Shown: one piece after another, positions 1-4,890 of the stretch
Position numbering within the stretch: position 1 is the stretch's first letter
How the letters are laid out: the number at the start of each line of letters is the position of its first letter
Source: Clostridiales bacterium
GTDB lineage: Bacteria > Bacillota > Clostridia > Tissierellales > Sedimentibacteraceae
NCBI GenBank assembly: GCA_003487955.1
Contig: DNNJ01000049.1
Coordinates: forward strand, 1 to 8,263
Direction of reading: 5' to 3'
Length of the DNA: 8,263 bases
Program-made: the position numbers and the translations under genes
The notes under the pieces: generated by a model
Told to the model about the DNA's origin: nothing
Databases searched by the model: none
Seen by the model: the letters and a program-made list of their open reading frames with translations, nothing else

Positions 1-30
1 CCTACCGCTATTTTTCAGAAAATTCTATTT

Positions 31-81
31 GGGGACATTCCTTTACCACAAAGACTAACCCTATAGTAAAGGTGTGTCCCC
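31..81 (-). repeat. Long imperfect hairpin downstream of trxA
   Basis: Arms at 31-46 and 66-81 pair as two 7-bp perfect blocks (GGGGACA with TGTCCCC, CCTTTAC with GTAAAGG) separated by a 2-base mismatch on each side, around a 19-base loop. Read in the direction of trxA it is followed by AAATAGAATTTTC rather than a clean T-run, so it is a poor intrinsic terminator by itself, though it could stabilise or end the trxA message. The compact shape resembles dispersed REP/BIME-type palindromes of Clostridia. That resemblance is from memory, not from a search. Confidence 0.6.
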
Positions 82-104
82 ATACCTCTAATAAATAGGG
101 TTAG
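55..104. repeat. 10-bp inverted repeat overlapping the 31-81 hairpin
   Basis: CTAACCCTAT at 55-64 is perfectly complementary in inverted orientation to ATAGGGTTAG at 95-104. The left copy lies in the loop of the 31-81 hairpin and the right copy lies outside it. The two pairings are therefore either mutually exclusive or together form an H-type pseudoknot. No function can be assigned from sequence. Confidence 0.55.
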
Positions 105-111
105 GGCATCT
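97..111. repeat. 15-base dispersed repeat, copy 1
   Basis: AGGGTTAGGGCATCT here is identical over 15 bases to 4876-4890. This copy lies about 25 bases beyond the trxA stop codon; the other overlaps the stop codon of the Na/Pi transporter gene. Both have the same orientation relative to their gene. A dispersed intergenic repeat is the simplest reading. Confidence 0.6.
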
Positions 112-133
112 TTCGCTTCGCCTCAGTATGACA
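105..133 (-). repeat. REP-like element after trxA
   Basis: On the minus strand this 29-base stretch runs from TGTCATACTGAGGCGAAG through CGAAAGATGCC. It closely resembles the short intergenic motif that begins TGTCATTCTGAG and continues with a GCGAAG-rich segment, which is scattered through many bacterial genomes. It starts directly after the trxA stop codon and runs into the 15-base repeat at 97-111. The family assignment rests on recollection of the motif. Confidence 0.45.
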
Positions 134-134
134 A

Positions 135-452
135 TTAAATGTATTTTTGAATCATTGCTTCTATATTTTCAGGAGTTGCATCATCTTTAATCAATTCTTC
201 AACCTTTTCTCCATCCTTATATATTGCAATAACAGGTAAACCTAATACTTTTTGTCCAATAGCAACTCTTCTTGCTTTGGTAGTATTTAATTTTGTAAAC
301 TTTAATTTATCACCATACTTTTCAGATAATCCTTCAACATGAGGCATCAAGGATTCACAAGGAGCACATCCGTCTCCGAAAAAGTCAACAAAAATGTAAC
401 CTTTGCCTTGTAATACTTCAGTTTCAAAATTTGTCTTATCTAACACTAACAT
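135..452 (-). CDS. trxA: Thioredoxin of the glycine reductase system
   Basis: Small redox protein of 105 residues, the usual length for a single thioredoxin domain. It would pass electrons from thioredoxin reductase to the glycine reductase selenoprotein. The sequence shows the buried Asp23, the redox pair in Gly-Cys29-Ala-Pro-Cys32 and the cis-proline loop Gly-Leu-Pro73. The tryptophan that normally precedes the first cysteine (WCGPC) is replaced by glycine, giving GCAPC. Thioredoxins of glycine-reducing clostridia are known to have atypical active sites of the CxPC kind, so this fits the context. A strong AGGAGGT site at 458-464 overlaps the trxB stop codon and sits 6 bases before the ATG, indicating coupled translation with trxB. 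It is the last gene of the cluster in this window. Confidence 0.93.
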   Translation of the reverse strand: MLVLDKTNFETEVLQGKGYIFVDFFGDGCAPCESLMPHVEGLSEKYGDKLKFTKLNTTKARRVAIGQKVLGLPVIAIYKDGEKVEELIKDDATPENIEAMIQKYI

Positions 453-462
453 AACATACCTC

Positions 463-1398
463 CTACAGTGCTTCTATATATTTTTCAGCCTGTACTGCAG
501 CTATGGCTCCGTCAGCTGCCGCAGTAACTACCTGCCTTAAGCTTTTAACACGGATGTCACCGGCAGCATAAACACCTTCGATATTTGTTTTCATATCTAC
601 ATCGGTTACAAGGTATCCTTTTTCAATATCAAGAATACCTTCAAATATTTTAGTTTTTGGTTCATAACCGATGAATACAAAAATTCCAAATGTCATATCA
701 TCTTCATCTGCAACTAGTTCTGTCAATTCCTTAGTTTTAACATTTTCTAAAACCATTGAATTAACAATTCCATCACCTTTAATTTCCTTTACTACCGAAT
801 CCCAGATAAAATGTACCTTGGGATTGGCTTCCGCTTTTGCTCGAATTGATTTAGCAGCTCTAAGCTCATCTCTTCTGTGGATTATAGATACCTTTCGTGC
901 AAATTTCGTTAAGTACAGGGCTTCTTCAACAGCAGTATCACCGCCGCCGACTACAAATACTTCAAAATCTTCGAAGAATGCAGCATCGCAAGTTGCACAA
1001 TATGAAACACCTTTGCCTGTGAATGTTTTTTCTCCGGGACATCCAATTGGTTTTGATGTAGCACCGCTTGCTATTATTACTGCCTTACCTTTGTATTCTC
1101 CCTTTTTGCCGATAAGAACTTTTTCTTTGCCCTCAAGCTTTACTTCCACAATTTCATCATACACTTTTTCAGCACCGAAATGCTTAGCTTGATCAGACAT
1201 TCTGTCAACTAATGTAGGACCTGATTCACCTTCTAAACATCCGGGATAATTTTCAACCTCTGATGTGAGGACAATTTGCCCTCCATCTTTTTCTTTTTCA
1301 ATTATTAAAGTGCTAAGTCTTGCTCTCCCCGCATAAATACCGGCGGATAACCCTGCAGGACCGGCTCCGATAATCAATACATCATACACTTTACTCAT
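463..1398 (-). CDS. trxB: NADPH-dependent thioredoxin reductase
   Basis: FAD-dependent disulfide oxidoreductase of 311 residues, the normal size for low-molecular-weight bacterial TrxB. It reduces thioredoxin with NADPH. In order: the N-terminal FAD site GAGPAG at 11-16, the redox-active CATC at 134-137, the second dinucleotide site GGGDTA at 151-156, the NADPH 2'-phosphate signature HRRDELRA at 174-181, and the C-terminal FAD motif AAGDI followed by the LRQVVTAA stretch near residues 275-295. HRRxxxR argues for NADPH and against the ferredoxin-linked flavin variant. Its start has a strong AGAGGTG site at 1403-1409. It lies 115 bases after grdB and directly before trxA, so it probably feeds electrons to glycine reductase, while also serving general thiol redox in the cell. 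Confidence 0.96.
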   Translation of the reverse strand: MSKVYDVLIIGAGPAGLSAGIYAGRARLSTLIIEKEKDGGQIVLTSEVENYPGCLEGESGPTLVDRMSDQAKHFGAEKVYDEIVEVKLEGKEKVLIGKKGEYKGKAVIIASGATSKPIGCPGEKTFTGKGVSYCATCDAAFFEDFEVFVVGGGDTAVEEALYLTKFARKVSIIHRRDELRAAKSIRAKAEANPKVHFIWDSVVKEIKGDGIVNSMVLENVKTKELTELVADEDDMTFGIFVFIGYEPKTKIFEGILDIEKGYLVTDVDMKTNIEGVYAAGDIRVKSLRQVVTAAADGAIAAVQAEKYIEAL

Positions 1399-1421
1399 AT
1401 TTCACCTCTTTTCTGTCTAGG

Positions 1422-1509
1422 GGTCAAACTATTGAGCGAAATTCATACCATGCCTTATTATTCTACAATTCAATTTTTAATATAAAGGTTGATATGAATT
1501 TCGCTTGAC
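1422..1509. repeat. Inverted repeat in the grdB-trxB gap
   Basis: AGCGAAATTCATA at 1435-1447 and TATGAATTTCGCT at 1493-1505 form a perfect 13-bp inverted repeat around a 45-base AT-rich loop. GTCAA at 1422-1426 and TTGAC at 1505-1509 can extend the base of the stem with a bulge. No T-run follows in the transcribed direction, so it is not a standard terminator. It could be an mRNA processing or stabilising hairpin within the operon, or the remnant of a small mobile repeat. The sequence does not decide between these. Confidence 0.6.
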
Positions 1510-1513
1510 TGTC

Positions 1514-2818
1514 TTATTTTTCGAATACTGTTTGCTCTGTTACTTCTGTTTCCAAAGCTTTTAATGCTCTTGTAAGCAATTTCCTTCTAATATCTCTTTC
1601 TTCTTCAAGAGACAATGAAGGATTTCCCAACGGGTGAGGTATTGCTATTGTGGGAACAATTCTGTTTGCTCCAACTGTTAATGAAATAGGAACTATAGTA
1701 CACATATGCACCACAGGAATTCCTGCTCTTTCAATTTCTTTTACCATCGTTGCACCGCAACGCGTACAGGTACCTCACGTAGATGTGAGTATAACTGCAT
1801 CCACTCCGTCAGCTTTAAGTTCTTTTGCATACTTTTCAGCAAAAGCTTTTGCACTCTTTACGGCAGTACCGTTTCCAACAGTGGTATAGAAATATCTGTG
1901 AAGACTTCCTATTTTGCCTTCCTTTTCAAATTCTCTCATAATATCAACAGGCAATACTCTATCAGGATCTTGGTTTGCATAAACAGGGTCATATCCCCCG
2001 TGAGCTGTTTCATATGTCTCTTCGGTTAAATCCGTAACTCCATCGATGTCATATTTACCGTATTTGGAAGCACTGGAAGATTCAATATGATCAGGATTTC
2101 CTTTTGGAACAATTCCTCCTGATGTAACCAATGCTATTTTAGCTTTTGTAATGTCTTTTACTGCAGGATTTGCTGTAACTCTGTCAAAGTCAGGCATTGG
2201 GAATTCTGTTTGGAATTCTTTGCCGGATAGTTTTGCCAACAGCATTTTAACTGCTCTTTTTGAGCCTCTTTCTTTTTCATAGAAATTAACTCTTACACCG
2301 TTTGGTATATAGCCTTCTTCTGAAGATGCGCCGATTTTTTCTCCCTTACCAAGTTTAAGTGCAAGTGGAGCCATTTTCTTAACAGCATCCCGCATACCTG
2401 CGGCCGAATTTTTTGTAGATACGATATAGATGTTGTTTTTAAACATGTCTGCGCCGGGATTTTCTACATACATTCCTGTTAAAACCGGTATATTAAGTTC
2501 ATCCTTTACTGCCTTTGCTATTGTACCGCAGGCAACTCCGTATCTTCCTGCATTAAATGCCGGGCCTGCAATAAATAAATCAGGGTTGTATTTCTTAACC
2601 ATTTCAATTATGGTTTTTTTGGCTTCATCCATATTCTCGTTAAAATATGAGTCTCCGCATACAATTGTAGCAACAATTTCTGCTTCATCCTTAAATGCTT
2701 GCTGGAATGCAAGTCCGGGGCCTACTATGCCTTCTCTTACTTCAGCAGGAATGTGAGCCATTTCTTCTCCGCCTACATTGGCAAAGAATTGATTAATATA
2801 ATGAACAATCTTCATCAT
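1514..2818 (-). CDS. grdB: Glycine reductase protein B, selenoprotein subunit (selenocysteine at in-frame TGA)
   Basis: Substrate-specific subunit of glycine reductase protein B. It acts with the GrdE products to activate glycine and hand a carboxymethyl group to selenoprotein A. Two open stretches (1775-2818 and 1514-1774) are in one frame, separated only by a TGA at 1775-1777. Reading this TGA as selenocysteine gives 434 residues, close to the usual GrdB length of about 436. Selenocysteine is residue 348 in U-G-T-C-T-R-C, the family's UxxCxxC site. The N-terminus (KIVHYINQFFANVGGEE) is typical of GrdB and its sarcosine and betaine paralogues GrdF and GrdH. The glycine riboswitch and grdX favour the glycine enzyme. 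The start is MetMet; the first ATG sits 8 bases after GGGAGG and 17 bases from the grdE stop, suggesting coupled translation. A SECIS-like hairpin follows the TGA. An automatic annotation would wrongly truncate this gene. Confidence 0.94.
1742..1777 (-). promoter_or_regulatory. Selenocysteine TGA codon with bacterial SECIS hairpin in grdB
   Basis: The TGA occupies 1775-1777. Downstream, CGTTGC (1762-1757) and GCAACG (1753-1748) form a perfect 6-bp stem capped by the loop GGU (1756-1754). An outer TACC/GGTA stem (1772-1769 with 1745-1742) closes an asymmetric internal loop. The apical loop begins 19 bases after the UGA and starts with G, matching the known bacterial SECIS pattern (about 16-37 bases from the UGA, G among the first loop bases). 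This is the element recognised by SelB to insert selenocysteine. Confidence 0.82.
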
Positions 2819-2835
2819 TGTTTTCTCCTCCCTTC

Positions 2836-4116
2836 CTATCGAGCACTAAGTTTATTGAAGCCCATTTCATTTGTAGCACCTGTAATAACCTGCAGCTCTG
2901 CTGTTATGCTTCCATCTTTATGCAAGCTTCCGTCAAATCCTCCGGCAATTACATCTGCAACCTTAACATGACCGATCAATTTTTCCATAGGAGGCAGCTC
3001 TATTACTTCATTTGCATTTCCTGCGGAAACCACAGCATTAGCGCTTGCATCTGCATCTGCCAATGACTGGGAAGTACCGTCTCTGCCTGCATATTCATCT
3101 GTTACAAGAACTGTTTTAATGCCTTTAGCTTCAATTTTTTTACAGTTCATTATCAAGTCTGTATCAGGATTTCCAAATCCTTCTTCTGATACAATAACAC
3201 CGTCGACACCAAGAAATTCTACAAGTTTTGCACTCCAGTAAGATGATCTTTCCTTATCTGCAAGATAAACATTTTCGTTAGTTATGATTACTCCAACAAA
3301 ATTCAATGTCTTGCCATGTTCTGCAAACAAATCATGAATGATTGGATTGTTCAAATGATGATATGTAGTATTCTTATCGCATGCAGATACACAGTTGCCG
3401 CTTACTATGGCACCGTCCATAACTTCGGTAGGATAAATCATGGTTGTTAATGACTGTTTTGCATCAACTCCATAAACATAAGTATCATGTAAAAGGCCTT
3501 GGCTTTGAAGCATGAATACATAAGCTACCCTTGGAAGTCCGGGATACATTTTTAAACCCTCAACTAAAGTTGGTGTTTCAAATACTTCTACTTCATCAGG
3601 TGTTAAATTTTTTGCAAGTGCCCCAAGGTATAATGCTACCTTGTATCCTGCAAATCTTAAAGCTTTTTCATGCTCATGCTGCTTTAGACTGTCAATTGGC
3701 TCACACACTAAAACCAAGTTGTTAAGCTTTGAAAAAGGTGTGTAATCAGCTCCCGGACCGGTCATATCAATAATACCTTCTTGGAAACCAACTATCTTGC
3801 CTGTAGTTAAAACTGCTGCACCCTTCAGCACATTTGTTTTGCCTGAACCTACCGTTTCTACTTTGTTAATCATCCCCGGGAATATGCCGCCGGGTCCTTC
3901 AACTTTAACCCTTGGCTCAATAACGTCTTTAACAGGCATTATACGAACACTTTCTCCCGGCTTGGCAAGTTCTACATCTGCTTTTTTGAAATTTTGATCT
4001 TCTAGAATTAATGCTTTTACTTCTTCCTTGTTTACATACAGGGTACCATTTTCTACTTTGGATACATCAGAAAACTGAATATCCTTAATAAAAATATAGC
4101 CTAATTCTAATTTCAA
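2836..4116 (-). CDS. grdE: Glycine reductase protein B proprotein, pyruvoyl-forming (TTG start)
   Basis: GrdE is made as a proprotein and cleaves itself at an Asn-Cys bond; the cysteine becomes an N-terminal pyruvoyl group that binds the substrate amine as a Schiff base. With the start chosen here the protein has 426 residues, and the cleavage site G-N241-C242-V-S-A-C is visible, the same cysteine number reported for clostridial GrdE. The longer frame could begin at GTG 4125, but that codon lies inside the ribosome binding site AGGAGGTG (4123-4130). TTG at 4116 is spaced 8 bases after AGGAGG and gives the family-like N-terminus MKLELGYIFIKDIQF. Paralogues GrdG and GrdI serve sarcosine and betaine reductase, but the glycine riboswitch and the GrdX neighbour support the glycine form. 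It is 30 bases from grdX and 17 from grdB. Confidence 0.94.
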   Translation of the reverse strand: MKLELGYIFIKDIQFSDVSKVENGTLYVNKEEVKALILEDQNFKKADVELAKPGESVRIMPVKDVIEPRVKVEGPGGIFPGMINKVETVGSGKTNVLKGAAVLTTGKIVGFQEGIIDMTGPGADYTPFSKLNNLVLVCEPIDSLKQHEHEKALRFAGYKVALYLGALAKNLTPDEVEVFETPTLVEGLKMYPGLPRVAYVFMLQSQGLLHDTYVYGVDAKQSLTTMIYPTEVMDGAIVSGNCVSACDKNTTYHHLNNPIIHDLFAEHGKTLNFVGVIITNENVYLADKERSSYWSAKLVEFLGVDGVIVSEEGFGNPDTDLIMNCKKIEAKGIKTVLVTDEYAGRDGTSQSLADADASANAVVSAGNANEVIELPPMEKLIGHVKVADVIAGGFDGSLHKDGSITAELQVITGATNEMGFNKLSAR

Positions 4117-4122
4117 AAATTT

Positions 4123-4130
4123 CACCTCCT
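4123..4130 (-). promoter_or_regulatory. Ribosome binding site that fixes the grdE TTG start
   Basis: AGGAGGTG is a near-perfect anti-16S match. The in-frame GTG at 4125-4123 forms its last bases and so cannot be the start. The next in-frame start codon, TTG at 4116-4114, is ideally spaced. Confidence 0.8.
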
Positions 4131-4146
4131 TTATATTTTTCGGCAG

Positions 4147-4506
4147 TTATATATTCAACGCGCTTTCCAGCACAGTTAAATCAATTAATTTTAAGTCCTC
4201 TGCTATTTTTTCATTTATGAATTTTAACTTATCTTTATTGAACTTATCATATGTAATTATTGCATTTTCAATCATATAAATTGAATTAAAATTTATATTA
4301 TTTTTATTATCAGTAATCATTATGGATTTATAAGGTGTTTCACTTGGTTTAACACTGCTTCCTAATGGATGTGTCAAAAGCTCGTGTCCCATATGAAGCT
4401 TGTCCCTTACTGCAATCAAAACATCTTTAAATGTACCGTCAATATAAACAACATTCAAACTATTTTTATATTTATTAAATACCCAATCATTGTTTGTAAT
4501 AATCAT
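4147..4506 (-). CDS. grdX: GrdX family protein of the glycine reductase operon
   Basis: Small soluble protein of 119 residues. It matches the GrdX family, found at the head of glycine, sarcosine and betaine reductase operons; its biochemical role is not established. The recognisable core is residues 33-62, with VRDKLHMGHELLTHPL followed by GSSVKPSETPYKSI. It has no signal peptide, membrane segment or metal-binding cysteine cluster. The start was set at ATG 4506, preceded by GGTTGGTG. The frame stays open upstream to a TTG at 4551, but that would place coding sequence inside the riboswitch terminator and add 15 residues absent from the family as I recall it. It is the first gene downstream of the riboswitch, and grdE follows after 30 bases. 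Confidence 0.88.
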   Translation of the reverse strand: MIITNNDWVFNKYKNSLNVVYIDGTFKDVLIAVRDKLHMGHELLTHPLGSSVKPSETPYKSIMITDNKNNINFNSIYMIENAIITYDKFNKDKLKFINEKIAEDLKLIDLTVLESALNI

Positions 4507-4526
4507 TTTTTTCACCAACCTAAAGA

Positions 4527-4571
4527 TAAAAAGGGCAGAAGGCAAAATCAAAAATATTCTGCCACCTGCCC
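4527..4571 (-). terminator. Intrinsic terminator of the glycine riboswitch expression platform
   Basis: GGGCAGGTGGC (4571-4561) pairs with GCCTTCTGCCC (4543-4533) with a short mismatch, and TTTTTAT follows. The hairpin ends about 20 bases before the grdX start. Its 5' arm shares GGG (4571-4569) with the P1 3' strand CAGGG (4573-4569) of aptamer II, so glycine-stabilised P1 should block terminator formation and let transcription continue into grdX. Confidence 0.85.
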
Positions 4572-4740
4572 TGTCATTTAACCTGAGAGATTCTTCTATA
4601 CCTTAGAATTGCCCCTTCGGTGCTTGCGCTTTTCAGAGATTTGTCAATCCACGGTCCTTTTGCCTGCGATAGTCATTACAAAATGGCTAATTTATAACTT
4701 ATTTCCTTCGGCGTTGTTAATAACATAACAATCTCTCCCG
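4569..4740 (-). ncRNA. Tandem glycine riboswitch
   Basis: Two glycine aptamers follow one another. Aptamer I (4740-4652) has GGGAGAGA, a 6-bp P2 hairpin TTGTTA/TAACAA, the conserved CGCCGAAGG, a P3 tip AGTTAT/ATGACT, and GCAGGCAAAAGGACCG. Aptamer II (4638-4569) has CACCGAAGGGGCAA, an ATTCT/AGAAT tip, TCTCTCAGG, and a P1 helix of CTCTG (4638-4634) with CAGGG (4573-4569). A 13-base linker joins them. Aptamer I deviates slightly, with ATCGCAGG instead of the usual CTCAGG and GAAGGAAATAAG where aptamer II has GAAGGGGCAA. Placement ahead of grdX, followed by a terminator, indicates control of glycine catabolism by glycine itself, probably as an ON switch. Confidence 0.95.
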
Positions 4741-4769
4741 TTAATATCATCCAATATTCACTTAACTAT

Positions 4770-4798
4770 AGTATATAAAATTTCTTTAAATAAATCAA
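4770..4798 (-). promoter_or_regulatory. Promoter of the grd operon
   Basis: TTGATT (-35, 4798-4793) and TATACT (-10, 4775-4770) are separated by exactly 17 bases in AT-rich DNA. Transcription would start near 4763, about 23 bases before aptamer I, giving a leader of roughly 257 bases before grdX. Confidence 0.75.
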
Positions 4799-4837
4799 CT
4801 ATTATTTTCTAATCTTGTTAAATTTTTAATATATCAG

Positions 4838-4890
4838 AGCATCTCACAAGAGTTAGATTATATAGGGCATCTCGCAGGGTTAGGGCATCT
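4838..4890. repeat. Diverged short tandem repeats after the Na/Pi transporter gene
   Basis: GAGCATCTCACAAGAGTTAG (4838-4857) and GGGCATCTCGCAGGGTTAG (4865-4883) align with few differences, and a third partial unit (GGCATCT, 4884-4890) runs into the transporter's stop codon. The segment 4876-4890 is the second copy of the 15-base repeat at 97-111. The rest of 4799-4837 is AT-rich with no feature I can identify. I see no clear terminator for the upstream operon here. Confidence 0.55.

Noticed and set aside
671..1192. Plus-strand open frame of 173 codons
   Set aside because: Lies wholly antisense to trxB, whose motifs are intact, and its translation shows no recognisable family.
1435..1505. The grdB-trxB inverted repeat as an intrinsic terminator
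   Set aside because: No T-run follows either arm in the transcribed direction, the loop is 45 bases, and trxB has no obvious promoter of its own after it.
1514..1747. A separate 77-residue gene starting at the ATG 1747
   Set aside because: It is in frame with the upstream reading frame across the TGA at 1775 and aligns as the C-terminus of GrdB; the start would lie inside the SECIS region with no ribosome binding site.
1775..1777. grdB as a pseudogene broken by a nonsense mutation
   Set aside because: The TGA sits exactly at the family's selenocysteine position, is followed by a SECIS-like hairpin, and coding continues normally to the expected length.
1514..4116. Sarcosine or betaine reductase (GrdF/GrdG or GrdH/GrdI) rather than glycine reductase
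   Set aside because: The paralogues are too similar to exclude from motifs alone, but the glycine riboswitch and the grdX neighbour favour glycine; alignment to each subfamily would settle it.
4507..4551. Upstream extension of grdX to TTG 4551
   Set aside because: The extra 15 codons would be in the riboswitch terminator and lack a ribosome binding site; the ATG at 4506 matches the family start.
4838..4890. CRISPR array or telomere-like TTAGGG repeats
   Set aside because: Only two or three short diverged units, no regular spacers, no cas genes; GGGTTAGGG is a fragment of a dispersed intergenic repeat, not a tandem telomeric array.
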